A stretch of 64,000 bases of DNA from Dietzia sp. JS16-p6b (GTDB lineage: Bacteria > Actinomycetota > Actinomycetes > Mycobacteriales > Mycobacteriaceae). The translations under genes were made by a program, and so were the position numbers. The notes below the pieces were generated by a model. The model saw only the letters and a program-made list of their open reading frames with translations, did no database searches and was not told the origin of the DNA. The stretch is taken from positions 434,001-498,000 of the forward strand of contig NZ_CP024869.1 of NCBI RefSeq assembly GCF_003052165.1. Reading direction: 5' to 3'. Below, piece after piece: positions 37,480-46,923 of this stretch. Position 1 is the first letter of the stretch; the number at the start of each line of letters is the position of its first letter.

Positions 37480-39288
37480 CTAGGTGATGGCCAGTGGGTG
37501 GGTGTGTGTTCGGGGTGTGGGGTAGGTGTGGCCGGTGTCCAGGTCCCATGGGGTCAGGGCGAGATGGGAATCGGGCATGCGTAGGCGGGGCGGGGGCCGC
37601 AGTGGCAGGTGGGCGCCAGCGACCAGGCGACTGATCCCACCCAGATGCGCCGAGGGGCCCGTGTCCGGGTCCTGACCGTCGGTACCGGCGGGTTCGAACT
37701 CGGGCGCTATCGCCAAGGCGCGGACGGATTGCTCCCGCTGCAGGGGCGTGTCGGTGTCCGGGGCGGTGGCGGTGTGGACACCGGAGTTGATGGCGGTCTC
37801 CACCAAGTCCGTCATCAATATCTGGTCACCGACGTCGCTCGCGAGTTGGAACAGGAACCTCGTAGCGTGCTCGATGCGTGTGGCCCAGGCGATGCGATCC
37901 GGGGCCGAACGAAACTGAAACCGAATTGCATCCAGGTACACCACAGCAGGAACCGCCAGCTGCAGCGCCCGCTCCAACAACACCCGCCGATCACCCGCCT
38001 CAGACACCCGCGCCTGCCGCGTCCACGAACCGGCGGTGTTCACCTGACACTCCGCAACCTTCCGGTGCATACCCAAGCGTGCGTACACCTGCTGGGCCTG
38101 TTGGTAGTGGCTGCGGGCCTGGTCAAACAACCCCAAATTTTGGTCCACGACACCGAGGCCCACCTCGCAGTCGGCGACCTCCCGTACCAGCTCTAAGCGG
38201 CTGAACATCTGCAGAGCCACTTCGTAATGTGCTCGCGCTTGGTCGAACACCCCCAGCTTCCATGCCAGAGACCCGAGGTTCAACTCACAGCCAGCGACCT
38301 GCCGCTCCAGACCCAACTGGGTAAACACCTGCTGGGCCTGTTGGTAGTGGCTGCGGGCCTGGTCAAACAACCCCAAATTTTGGTCCACGACACCGAGGCC
38401 CACCTCGCAGTCGGCGACCTCCCGTACCAGCTCTAAGCGGCTGAACATCTGCAGAGCCACTTCGTAATGTGCTCGCGCTTGGTCGAACACCCCCAGCTTC
38501 CATGCCAGAGACCCGAGGTTCAACTCACAGCCAGCGACCTGCCGCTCCAGACCCAACTGGGTAAACACCTGCAGGGCCTTTTGGTAGTGGCTGCGGGCCT
38601 GGTCAAACAACCCCAGATTTGAAGCGACATTCCCGAGGTTTGCTTCGCAGTCGGCGACCTTCTGTCCTAGGCCTAGGCGGCTGTATACCTGGCGGGCCTG
38701 TTGGTGGTGGGCGCGGGCTTGGTCGAACAGTCCGAGATCCCTGGCCACGACCCCGAGATTTGCTTCGCAGTCGGCGACCTTCTGTTCTAGGCCTAGGCGG
38801 CTGTATACCTGGCGGGCCTGTTGGTGGTGGGCGCGGGCTTGGTCGAACAGTCCGAGATCCCTGGCCACGACCCCGAGATTTGCTTCGCAGTCGGCGACCT
38901 TCTGTCCTAGGCCTAGGCCGCTGTATACCTGGCGGGCCTGTTGGTGGTGGGCGCGGGCTTGGTCGAACAGTCCGAGATCCCTGGCCACGACCCCGAGGTT
39001 TGCCTCGCAGTCGGCGACTTCCTGTTCTAGGCCTAGGCGGGTGAATCTGTGGCGGGCGAGTTGGTAGTGAGTGCGTGCCTGCTCGAACTCCCCCAGTTCG
39101 GCGGCGACGACCCCGAGGTTGACTTCGCATCGGGCGGCGAGTTCTTCTTCGCCCGTGGTGGTAAGCAGTCTCAGGGCATGGGTGAACTCGTCGTATGCGT
39201 GTTCGAGTTGACCGTTTGTGTAGTGCTCGATTGCACGGTTGTAGTTGGCGATTGCCTCTTCACGCTGTTGGGCGGAACTGTCGTCCAT
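37480..39288 (-). CDS. TPR-array protein with CHAT-associated C-terminal region (paralogue B)
   Basis: A 602-residue relative of paralogue A with the same MDDSSAQ start, about 10 TPR units (FDQARAHHQQARQVYSRLGL, CEANLGVVARDLG) and the same C-terminal region and Pro-rich tail, which are nearly identical at DNA level to paralogues A and C. Internal units are duplicated perfectly (38091-38330 repeated at 38331-38570) and a block of three 120-bp units (38641-39000) is almost identical. This points to recent unit expansion. Confidence 0.85.
   Translation of the reverse strand: MDDSSAQQREEAIANYNRAIEHYTNGQLEHAYDEFTHALRLLTTTGEEELAARCEVNLGVVAAELGEFEQARTHYQLARHRFTRLGLEQEVADCEANLGVVARDLGLFDQARAHHQQARQVYSGLGLGQKVADCEANLGVVARDLGLFDQARAHHQQARQVYSRLGLEQKVADCEANLGVVARDLGLFDQARAHHQQARQVYSRLGLGQKVADCEANLGNVASNLGLFDQARSHYQKALQVFTQLGLERQVAGCELNLGSLAWKLGVFDQARAHYEVALQMFSRLELVREVADCEVGLGVVDQNLGLFDQARSHYQQAQQVFTQLGLERQVAGCELNLGSLAWKLGVFDQARAHYEVALQMFSRLELVREVADCEVGLGVVDQNLGLFDQARSHYQQAQQVYARLGMHRKVAECQVNTAGSWTRQARVSEAGDRRVLLERALQLAVPAVVYLDAIRFQFRSAPDRIAWATRIEHATRFLFQLASDVGDQILMTDLVETAINSGVHTATAPDTDTPLQREQSVRALAIAPEFEPAGTDGQDPDTGPSAHLGGISRLVAGAHLPLRPPPRLRMPDSHLALTPWDLDTGHTYPTPRTHTHPLAIT
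38091..38570. repeat. Perfect 240-bp tandem duplication of two TPR units
   Basis: Bases 38091-38330 are identical to 38331-38570, and a further 35 bases match after that. The duplication keeps the frame and adds exactly two 40-residue TPR units. Confidence 0.95.
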
Positions 39289-39413
39289 TTGTTCATCATG
39301 CGTCCGCCGGAGCGGGTGGGGGCGGGTTTTCTGGCCGCCGGGGTGTTCGGGGCGTTGTGGTGTCGGTCTTCGCCGTGTGGACCGCACTGGATCTCTCGGA
39401 GGGTATTACTGAA

Positions 39414-39935
39414 TTAGGCGGCCTGAGGTTTGGTCGCCTGGTTGGAACGGTACATCTCCTCGGGCTCGACGGGTGGCCGGTAGTCGATCGCGGAGTGCAG
39501 GCGCTCGTTGTTGAACCATCGCACCCAGTCCGCGGTCTCGCGTTCGACTTCGTTGTAACCGGTCCACCTTTGGGTGGTCTCCAGGTCGATCAGTTCGGTC
39601 TTGTACAGCGCGATAGTGGACTCCGATAATCAGAGCGTCGCCAATGCTGTCGATGGACCCCTGCATTTCGGCCTCGCGGAGCGCATCGGTCAGTGCCAGG
39701 GAGCCGTACTGGGTGCCGGCGTTGCTGTGGTGTACGAGACCGGTCGTCGTGAACTCGAACGAGCCCCGTCGCCGGGTGTGGGTTTTCTGCTCGAGCGCCG
39801 ACAGAACCAGATCGGATCGCCTGGTTATCGAGGCCTGCCAGCCGAGTATTCGGCGGGAGTACACGTCGACGACGAACGAGACGTAACAGAAGCCGGCCAG
39901 CGTCCATACATATGTAAAGTCGGCTACCCACAGGC
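39414..39935 (-). pseudogene. Truncated IS3-type transposase remnant
   Basis: Minus-strand reading gives LWVADFTYVWTLAGFCYVSF, VVDVYSRRILGWQAS and LVHHSNAGTQYGSLA, then after a frame change near 39620 TTQRWTGYNEVERETADWV and NERLHSAIDYRPPVEPEEMY to a stop at 39414-39416. The N-terminal third is missing. It lies where the second copy of the membrane protein gene would be expected. Confidence 0.8.
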
Positions 39936-40015
39936 CCGCAGATTCAGAATTCGATCCCGATGATGAGGGGCTCGATCCGGTTCCGCGGGGTGTGCTCAAG
40001 GTACGGCCTAGCCTG

Positions 40016-40230
40016 CGTCGGCCCTGATCAACCAGCTGGTCGCCCGTCAGGTGAGCGAGCTAATTATCCGGAAGCTACGCCAGCCGGCCGAACCTTGCAG
40101 GGACAAACCGGGCGTCGACATCGGTCCCGTTCCGGTAGATCATTCCGACCGCATCGTCCGCATCGTCCGCACCGCGCAACTACAACCCCCACTTACCCCG
40201 TCGGGCTCTGGACTTCTGAGGGGCAGCCGG
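40016..40230 (+). pseudogene. Decayed 3' end of a second membrane-protein gene
   Basis: This stretch aligns with the last 200 bases of the gene at 34431-36098 and its downstream flank: CTGATCAACCAGCTGGTCGC against CTGATCGACCAGATGGCCGC, then GTTCCGGTAGAtcattccgaccgc-type matches, and ACAACCCCCACTTACCCCGT against ACAACCCCCGCTCACCCCGT. The upstream part is lost to the IS3 remnant. Confidence 0.65.
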
Positions 40231-40238
40231 GGCCCGGT

Positions 40239-40251
40239 GTGGGGATTGGTT
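40239..40251 (+). promoter_or_regulatory. Island motif GTGGGGATTGGTT, copy 3
   Basis: The same 13-base motif, 92 bases upstream of the OmpA-like lipoprotein start. It lies just after the decayed membrane-gene remnant. Confidence 0.5.
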
Positions 40252-40343
40252 GGTCTTCGAGGGCTTGCCCGGGTTGTCACGTTTCTGCTGTGCATCATCG
40301 CTACTGATCTGGCCCCTTGAGTGGGGTCGGGAAGGACTTTGTC

Positions 40344-41540
40344 ATGACCGAGAAGACGATGGCTTTTGGAGCTGTCCGTCCCTGTGGGGTTCGGGCCAGA
40401 GTTGTCCGCAGGATGCTTGCAGTGCTCGCCGCACTCGTCGTGCCGGTGTTAGGGCTTGGGGCGTGCTCGTCCCAGGAGGGTCCGGACCCGCGAAAGGCGG
40501 TGTTCTTGGTGACCACCGCGACCGCGAATGAGCCGGCTCAGATGTTGGTCAAAGAGGCGGAGGAGGTTCTGCTCACCAGTGCGGGGGTGCGTGAGGCCAG
40601 AGCCGTTGTGCTCCTGCCGCAGGAAGGGCAGATCGATCAGGTCGGGACGGCTGATCTGGCTGTGATGCGTGGCCAGGACATCGAGCAGGACCGCACCAGG
40701 CGCCAGAGCGGTTTCGCCCCGACCCTGGACGCTCTGAACCAGATGCTCACGTCCGCACAGTCCTCGGCTCGTGACCTGGACCTGTTGACGGGTCTGGACG
40801 CGGCGGCACGTAAAGCCCCGGCCTCGACGATCGTGGCTTTGTCCAGTGGGCTGCAGACACGGGGCCTTGCTGATTTCGCGGGTCTGGGATGGGACTTTTC
40901 CCTGCCGGAGGTCCTGGACCGGTTGGCCGATGCCGGGTTCCAACCGGACCTGACCGGTAAGGATATGATCTTTGTCGGAGTCGGAGACGTCACCGGAGCG
41001 CAGGAGCCCCTGCCCGCGCCGATGCGCACGACGCTGGAGGACTTCTGGCGGGGGGTGTGCGAGCGCGGGCACGCCACCTCGTGCCGGTTCGTCTCCGGCG
41101 CGGGCGGATCCACTCCTGCCGCCGACACCACCGGCGTCAAGACGGTTCCGGTCCCCAGGTTCGAACTCCAGCCCCGGCCCGCGGTAAACGGTCAGGTCAG
41201 CTGGTCACTCGACTCCTCGGCTCTGTTCGCCCCGGACTCGGCCGTCCTTCTTCCCGAGGCGCAGAAGGTGATCGCCCAAGCCGCGCGACAGCTCACGGCC
41301 AGTGCGTCCTCGGTTGAGATCGTCGGTCACACGGCTCGTTTTGGTAGCCCCGAGGGGGCCCGTCAGCTCTCGCTTGAGCGGGCGCGTGCCGTTGCTGAAG
41401 AGCTGGTGCGCAATGGGGTGTCGAACAGCAAGCTCGTCTCCGTTCGCGGTGTCGGTTTCGACGAGCCGGTCACACCTGCTCCCGGGCAGGATGAGGCTGC
41501 TGCAAACCGGTCCGTCGTCCTGACCGTCGTCTCCAACTGA
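40344..41540 (+). CDS. OmpA-like lipoprotein
   Basis: A 398-residue protein with a signal peptide ending in a lipobox (LGLGAC, Cys at about 41). A vWA/receiver-like middle region is followed by a C-terminal OmpA domain from about residue 275 (FAPDSAVLLPEAQKVIAQAA, VEIVGHTARFG, LSLERARAVAEELV, AANRSVVL) that would bind peptidoglycan. The TARFG loop is close to the family TD.G motif. GGAAGGA supports this ATG over an upstream codon. It probably anchors a complex to the cell wall. The next gene follows after 35 bases. Confidence 0.85.
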   Translation: MTEKTMAFGAVRPCGVRARVVRRMLAVLAALVVPVLGLGACSSQEGPDPRKAVFLVTTATANEPAQMLVKEAEEVLLTSAGVREARAVVLLPQEGQIDQVGTADLAVMRGQDIEQDRTRRQSGFAPTLDALNQMLTSAQSSARDLDLLTGLDAAARKAPASTIVALSSGLQTRGLADFAGLGWDFSLPEVLDRLADAGFQPDLTGKDMIFVGVGDVTGAQEPLPAPMRTTLEDFWRGVCERGHATSCRFVSGAGGSTPAADTTGVKTVPVPRFELQPRPAVNGQVSWSLDSSALFAPDSAVLLPEAQKVIAQAARQLTASASSVEIVGHTARFGSPEGARQLSLERARAVAEELVRNGVSNSKLVSVRGVGFDEPVTPAPGQDEAAANRSVVLTVVSN

Positions 41541-41575
41541 GCCCGGTCGCCAGGTCATAGCGAAAGGAGAGTTCT

Positions 41576-41785
41576 GTGCGCACCATGCTCATTCTGATCG
41601 CCGTGATGCTGCGCGGCAGTGTCGGACATCCGGTCCTTGCTCTCGGCGTACTCATTGTCGCCGGAGCCCTCGCCGCACCCTTTATGGGCTCAGCCACAGA
41701 CACCTTCTGGAGGCTCTTGGTCCTCATCGGGGTGCTGCTCGTAGCGTCCAGACTGCTGGGCGGCGGCGGGAGACGGCGGCGCTGA
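41576..41785 (+). CDS. Small two-helix membrane protein
   Basis: A 69-residue protein with two hydrophobic helices (about 2-34 and 43-59) and a basic C-terminus (GGGGRRRR). It starts GTG after GAAAGGAG, 35 bases after the lipoprotein, so it is in the same operon. The family is unknown. Confidence 0.7.
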   Translation: MRTMLILIAVMLRGSVGHPVLALGVLIVAGALAAPFMGSATDTFWRLLVLIGVLLVASRLLGGGGRRRR

Positions 41786-41793
41786 CGTTCCAG

Positions 41794-41832
41794 GACCCCC
41801 GCCCCGATGCCAATGGCAGCGGCGCGGGGGTC
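41794..41832 (+). terminator. Stem-loop after the lipoprotein operon
   Basis: GACCCCCGC (41794-41802) pairs with GCGGGGGTC (41824-41832). It lies 8 bases after the stop codon of the small membrane protein. Confidence 0.6.
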
Positions 41833-42225
41833 AACACCAAACCGTCGACATTCAACCGAGAGAAGACACAAACTGGCTCTTGCGGCCACTCTCCGCAATT
41901 GCGGCGATTCACATCGCCCAGTTGTACGTCGCAGACGCGCCTGCTGTACGGCCGGCTCCGCTTAACCCCAGTGATGCGTTGAGCGTGGAGTCTCATCGCC
42001 ACGAGATGACCTCAATCGCACTCGCGGGCTTCGCCGTGGCGGGTTTGAACTGTTTGTCCGGCGTACAAGACAGTTCACACACTCAGGCGCCTCGTCTCGA
42101 CTACCTCGACTACGCCGTCGCAATGAGCGGAATCTTACCCACATGTCGGCACCGGTCACTATGCTCAACACGAACCTGAGTCTGTGGGCTGGCCGCATAC
42201 CCAACCAACATCTGGAGTTCACATC
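41833..42225. other. Gene-free spacer before the CHAT operon
   Basis: About 390 bases without a convincing gene. One open frame (41880-42179) has poor codon use and no ribosome site. It should hold the promoter of the 42226-46923 operon. The GTGGGG motif is not present here. Confidence 0.4.
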
Positions 42226-43731
42226 ATGGCTTCTTCGCCCACCCCCCAGTCCCAGCCCGTCCTCATTCGTGATCTCGACTCCGTGGCGAGTTGGCGCCGC
42301 GGGCCGGCTGCTGTCGCCGCGGTGTCACTGCGTGTCGATAGTGAGGTGACGCTGGAAGTAGACGCGGTTTTCCCCGACCGGTTGCTCGCAGTGACCACTC
42401 TGTCCACATCGGTGAGCTCATTGACCGGCGTCTTCGGTGACGCCGGGACAAGGGCGTGGCGCAGCTACCTCGACGACAAGGATCCTTCGCTGCTGGAGGC
42501 CTTGCGTTTGCCAGCGGCGTGGTCACGGCGTTTTGAGGTGGAGGCCGTCCTAACCTTGCGCCCCACCCCTGTTAACCGAGGACAGTTAGCGCTGGATCAG
42601 GCGCTAGCCAGTGCAAGCGTTGAGGATCCGATTGCCGCGGCCCGCGTGTTGGCATTCACAGTCGAGGCCATCGAAGATCTTGTCGACGATCTCCTCGACG
42701 GGGCACTGCCCGAGAGTCTCGTCGTTGTAGTTGAGGCTGCCCTGATCGACTCCGCACCTTTCGCCACCTACCCTTTTAAGGCCCGTGTAGAAGACGGCAT
42801 CGCCGCACTGGGGAACAGGCGCAGCTTCGACGACCTGGACTTGGAGCTGTTTCAGACGACGCTTGCTGAGAGCGCATCCATGACTCGGGGGGCGATGGCG
42901 GTTCACGCTGGCGATGGGGGTCCCCATGCCACCGGAACCCGCTATCCAGTCGACCCGACCGCCGTGCCTGCACGCCTTGTCCGGTGGTCGGGCGCGGGCC
43001 ACAACGAAGTGTTCGTGGTCACTGAGGCTGCCCAAGAGGGCGACCAGGCCTACGAGCCCGGGTCGCCAATGAGGTCCCAGGTATACATCGACGTCCATGA
43101 CGTTGACGACGCCGAACAATCGCTACGGGCGTATGTTGCCGACCGCTCGACGGGCAAGGTCTTGAAGATCTCACCAATGCAGGTCACCGATCACACTCCC
43201 GAAGGGCTGGACCCAGTTTCTGACACGCTGGGCAGTCACGGCGGGCGGCTCGTCGCAGACTTGGAGTACACCTTCCCCGCTCGTGGTGACGGAGTCGAGA
43301 CGTCACTGCACTTCGGCGTGATCGCCCTTCATGGGCCCTTGCCGGCCGTGCGCGCCGACAAGGTAGGGACTCAGCTGGTCAAGGTAGACAGGCTAGCCAT
43401 GGACTTCTGGCACTGCCGTCGGCAAGCGGCTACCGCTGCGCAACTAGCGCAGCGCCTGCGCCAGGTGCAGGACAGGGCACAGCACGCTGCCGCCACACTC
43501 GACGAACGTGCCCGGATTCTGAACGCAGATGCTGACGCACACGCACGGCAGGTCGACAGGACGCTCGGCGCACTAGCGCGTTCGCTTCAACGATCATCCC
43601 GGCGCGCGGCCAACCGTCTGGTCGAAGAGGTCGAGGCCAGGCGACAGGCCTGGTCGACCGTCTCCAGCGATGCGCCGCCCCCTGCGCCATTGCTGGCAGA
43701 ACTTGATGCCATGATGCGGAACGTGGCATGA
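42226..43731 (+). CDS. Uncharacterised coiled-coil protein encoded with the CHAT protease
   Basis: A 501-residue soluble protein that I do not recognise. The N-terminal 380 residues are alpha/beta with an acidic region (EAIEDLVDDLLDGALPES). A lone ARLVRWSGAGHNEVFVVTEA strand region is followed by a C-terminal coiled coil (about 395-480, AAQLAQRLRQVQDRAQHAAA). The ATG follows TGGAG. Its last codon overlaps the CHAT gene start (ATGA), so the products are made together. It may be the CHAT substrate, inhibitor or scaffold. Confidence 0.7.
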   Translation: MASSPTPQSQPVLIRDLDSVASWRRGPAAVAAVSLRVDSEVTLEVDAVFPDRLLAVTTLSTSVSSLTGVFGDAGTRAWRSYLDDKDPSLLEALRLPAAWSRRFEVEAVLTLRPTPVNRGQLALDQALASASVEDPIAAARVLAFTVEAIEDLVDDLLDGALPESLVVVVEAALIDSAPFATYPFKARVEDGIAALGNRRSFDDLDLELFQTTLAESASMTRGAMAVHAGDGGPHATGTRYPVDPTAVPARLVRWSGAGHNEVFVVTEAAQEGDQAYEPGSPMRSQVYIDVHDVDDAEQSLRAYVADRSTGKVLKISPMQVTDHTPEGLDPVSDTLGSHGGRLVADLEYTFPARGDGVETSLHFGVIALHGPLPAVRADKVGTQLVKVDRLAMDFWHCRRQAATAAQLAQRLRQVQDRAQHAAATLDERARILNADADAHARQVDRTLGALARSLQRSSRRAANRLVEEVEARRQAWSTVSSDAPPPAPLLAELDAMMRNVA

Positions 43732-45179
43732 ACAATGCCGGGTCTGCCCGCGTAGACCTTCTGATTCACGCTGCCGACGCAGGGCCAACCTACCTGTCAT
43801 GGATCCTGCTCCAGCAGCCGTTCACCCAGAACGCCGAACGGCTGGACGCCGACGTACTCAACACGGCGCTGGGCTCATTGGAGTCGGCGTTGATCACTCT
43901 CTCCGGCGGCGACGAGCAGACCGTACAGAAGACTGTCCAGCAAGTCCTAACCGATGGCCCCTTCGCCGACCAGAGCGCTGAACGCGAACTGTCGCGTGAG
44001 CTCACTCAATCGGTCTTGCCGCCACGCCTTCGCGAGTTGATCCGCGACCTGCACGAGCAGGATGTGGCACTGCGACTGCGGATCACGCCAAGCCCGAGAC
44101 TGGCACAAATCCCGTGGGAACTACTGTGTGTCGACGAGGGTGAGGATCTCGTTGAGCCTAGGCGGCTCGTCGAGATCGCGGAGATCGTGTTAGATCCCCC
44201 GGTGACGGTGCATGCTGACCGTTCTCGGCTCCCTCGCCCCTGGTCTGAGGTGAAGACCTTCCCAGCGTTGCACATCATCGACCCGCTCCTGCCGGCAAGC
44301 GCACACTCCGCCGGTTACGGACAGACCATCCCCAACGACAGTCACCTCGTACACGTGATCGGCAACGACCCGACGACAGTACGCGGTGACGGCTTTCCCG
44401 TACTGCGCGACGAGGTCTCCCGTCTCGATCTGTCCCGCTGCTTGCTGGAGGTCCCCGAGATTTCCCGGTTGCTGTATTTCGGGCACATCTCATCTTCCTC
44501 AGATGAGCCCGGTTCGGCGAGCCTGCACCTGTCCGACGTGTACTGGTCCGGACCTCGAGCCGACCACGAACCCAACGATGTGTGGGGCATGTCTGAACCC
44601 GTCCGTCCTTCCTCCGAGCAGGGATACGCCCACTCGGCCCAACCCGGCAACCACATGCCGCTTTCAGCCCTGGACCTGCTCCTGGGAACGTCGCTGGCGC
44701 AAGACCCTGAGGCGCATCACCTGTATGGGTTTGACGACCCCACCCTTGGCCACCAGCTGTGGCCCATGCCCTCCCGGGTAGCACTGGTTGCCTGCGAGGG
44801 CGGCGTTGACTACCGGTCGGCAGAGACGTTCGGACTGGTTATGGCAATGATCGATGCCGGTGCAGAACTGATCACCACGACCCGGTGGCCGCTTCCCACC
44901 GACCACGCTTTCGCCACCCTGACCCAACCGCCACGCCCGCCGAACGATTCAGGGCCCAGCTCCGGGCCGACCACAGAGCTGGCGTTGGCAGTTGATTCCG
45001 CGCACCGACACGAGGATGCCGTCGCCTCTCTTCGCCAGTGGCAGTTGAACAAGCTCCGGCGATGGCGCACGTCCGGAGATATCGCCGACACGCCCTTGCT
45101 ATGGGCGTCACTGTCTACCACCGTGGCCCCCGCTCGTCCCGACGCTCTCACCCCTACTGAAGGCGGCGACCCTGCATGA
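43728..45179 (+). CDS. CHAT-domain caspase-like protease
   Basis: A 483-residue protein. The C-terminal two thirds form a CHAT (caspase HetF associated with TPRs) peptidase: LAQIPWELLCVDE is the typical entry, the catalytic His is H253 in LLYFGHISS and the catalytic Cys is C356 in VALVACEGG, followed by GLVMAMIDAGAELITTTRWP. It has no TPRs of its own; TPR proteins with matching linker regions are encoded elsewhere in the island. CHAT proteases act as effectors in several bacterial conflict systems. It is in the middle of a three-gene operon. Confidence 0.88.
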   Translation: MNNAGSARVDLLIHAADAGPTYLSWILLQQPFTQNAERLDADVLNTALGSLESALITLSGGDEQTVQKTVQQVLTDGPFADQSAERELSRELTQSVLPPRLRELIRDLHEQDVALRLRITPSPRLAQIPWELLCVDEGEDLVEPRRLVEIAEIVLDPPVTVHADRSRLPRPWSEVKTFPALHIIDPLLPASAHSAGYGQTIPNDSHLVHVIGNDPTTVRGDGFPVLRDEVSRLDLSRCLLEVPEISRLLYFGHISSSSDEPGSASLHLSDVYWSGPRADHEPNDVWGMSEPVRPSSEQGYAHSAQPGNHMPLSALDLLLGTSLAQDPEAHHLYGFDDPTLGHQLWPMPSRVALVACEGGVDYRSAETFGLVMAMIDAGAELITTTRWPLPTDHAFATLTQPPRPPNDSGPSSGPTTELALAVDSAHRHEDAVASLRQWQLNKLRRWRTSGDIADTPLLWASLSTTVAPARPDALTPTEGGDPA

Positions 45180-45223
45180 AAAGCACGGAATCATCACCGA
45201 CACATCCGGACAGCAAGCTATGA
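45176..45223 (+). other. Possible 15-codon coupling ORF between CHAT and the next gene
   Basis: ATG at 45176 overlaps the CHAT stop, and the frame ends in TGA at 45221-45223, which overlaps the ATG of the next gene at 45220. It encodes MKSTESSPTHPDSKL. It would carry ribosomes from one gene to the next, which would explain the lack of a clear ribosome site for 45220. Confidence 0.3.
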
Positions 45224-46923
45224 CCGGAGAACGGCCACCAATTCCTCCCCTGGTCAACCAGGTCCTGAACTCTTGGGAGATGCCCAGCTACGTGGCTCTT
45301 CCCGGCAGCGCTGACAAATGGATCGACATTCCTGCCTCAAGCAAACAGGTATTCACCACATGGGCAAGAATCGACGGTAACCGGCCAAGTGGACTCAACC
45401 GCGCAGACGAGTTCGCCAATGGCTTGAAGATGTTCACGCTCAAGATCTCCCAAACAGCCTGGGGTGATGCGGAGTGCGTCTATCTCCGCACATTCATGAG
45501 GGCCCCAGTTGGCAAGAAAGACCACACCCACGTCGTGGTCGACGAAGTGCGAAAGACTCTCACGCGGTACTCGACGCCTACCATCCGGTTCGCCTACTCT
45601 TTTTACTCGGCGCTCTATGCCACCAGGCCGGAAGGAGTGCACGGCGACGGTCTTTCGAAGTTTAGGGATAGGGTGGCGAAGTCTTTAGTGCGCTTGCGCG
45701 AGGTCATGGAGTCTCCCGACGAAGCCGATGTCTTGCGGTCCCAAGAACGCGCACGACGCATAGCCGATCTCATCCAAGCAGAATCTGTCAACGCGCAAGA
45801 TTCGGGGCTCGGCGGAATAAGTCCCGAGCTTGTCGACATCGCAGTGCTGCTGGCAACAAAAGGATCGTTAAGACTAGTCAGCGAAATCGAGCGTTTTGTC
45901 CACTGGATCGACGGTTCCGAAAGCCCGCGAGTCACAGGCTGGACAGAGGAAATGATCGAGGATGCGACATCGCGCTTGTGGGAATGGCTTGAAATAAACA
46001 CCACAGATCTCGTCCCCGCGGGCCCCGGAAGGGACAAACTGATTCGGGAGATGTTAGAACGCTTGGAACGACTCTCTTTCGAAACTCCATCAATGCTGGC
46101 CTGCTCCTATGGTCTGCACGAATACGTTCGTAGTCCATCCAAGCGCAACTCTCTCGACAAGCTTACCCTAGACAAAGCGCACACTTACCTCTCCGTGGAA
46201 AGTCAGAAAGCCGAAAGGTACGCCAATCCGGTTGCGGAACTGGCCTACCGCCCCGCCTTGGAGAAGGCTGCAGACAAGGCCGCACGAAGCGCTTGGGAAG
46301 AGGGCTCTATCTCGGACGATGAATTGCTCGGACGCTTCTGGGCAAGCTACTGGGGCGAACATAAGAGAGGCAATCTTACTCGCCCCGTCAGTTTGGAGGC
46401 GCTTGGTGTCGCCGAGGACCGCGGTGAATCACAAGTAGACTATATGAGCAGCCGTTCCGTAGCGAAGGGCAAATCAGTCGGTAGCGAACAAGGCCAATGG
46501 ATGTACCGTGACTTTGAAGGTGCTCTGGTGTCCCGCCTCGACCGTGAGAAAATCTTCAACGGAGTTCGCAGTCTTCTTGACGAGAGCGCTGAAGCAGATG
46601 TCTCGACGCCGATCAAAGAGAGACGCGTCGAAGAATTGTCTGCCGTTCTGCTCAACGCAGGGGGATCCTTCGAACTGGACCAAGCAATCGCAGCGACTGA
46701 GAGCTTCGACACGTTATTGCCAGCGCTCTTCCGGACCGAGGACTTCGCGGAAGACATCCGCCACGCTTACGCGAGCGGCGCCCCCGAGTCGGCCATCTGC
46801 ACCAAACCTGAAGACGCGCTAACCGTGATCTCAACACTACTCAGCAAAGCGCTAGACGCCTATGGGTACCACATCACACTTGATGCCTATAGGTACCGCA
46901 TCGATAAGTCGACCCTCTTCTAA
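45220..46923 (+). CDS. Uncharacterised protein downstream of the CHAT protease
   Basis: A 567-residue, mostly helical soluble protein with noticeably lower GC and less biased codon use than its neighbours, suggesting a different origin. No family is recognised. It has long amphipathic helices (KSLVRLREVMESPDEADVLR, KLIREMLERLERLSFE) and no membrane segments. It sits 40 bases after the CHAT gene and 150 bases before TPR paralogue C, in the same direction. It may be an effector processed by the protease. Confidence 0.7.
   Translation: MTGERPPIPPLVNQVLNSWEMPSYVALPGSADKWIDIPASSKQVFTTWARIDGNRPSGLNRADEFANGLKMFTLKISQTAWGDAECVYLRTFMRAPVGKKDHTHVVVDEVRKTLTRYSTPTIRFAYSFYSALYATRPEGVHGDGLSKFRDRVAKSLVRLREVMESPDEADVLRSQERARRIADLIQAESVNAQDSGLGGISPELVDIAVLLATKGSLRLVSEIERFVHWIDGSESPRVTGWTEEMIEDATSRLWEWLEINTTDLVPAGPGRDKLIREMLERLERLSFETPSMLACSYGLHEYVRSPSKRNSLDKLTLDKAHTYLSVESQKAERYANPVAELAYRPALEKAADKAARSAWEEGSISDDELLGRFWASYWGEHKRGNLTRPVSLEALGVAEDRGESQVDYMSSRSVAKGKSVGSEQGQWMYRDFEGALVSRLDREKIFNGVRSLLDESAEADVSTPIKERRVEELSAVLLNAGGSFELDQAIAATESFDTLLPALFRTEDFAEDIRHAYASGAPESAICTKPEDALTVISTLLSKALDAYGYHITLDAYRYRIDKSTLF

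Noticed and set aside
41880-42179. Possible 99-residue protein upstream of the CHAT operon
   Set aside because: No ribosome site, poor codon bias and no recognisable fold; it is more likely promoter sequence.
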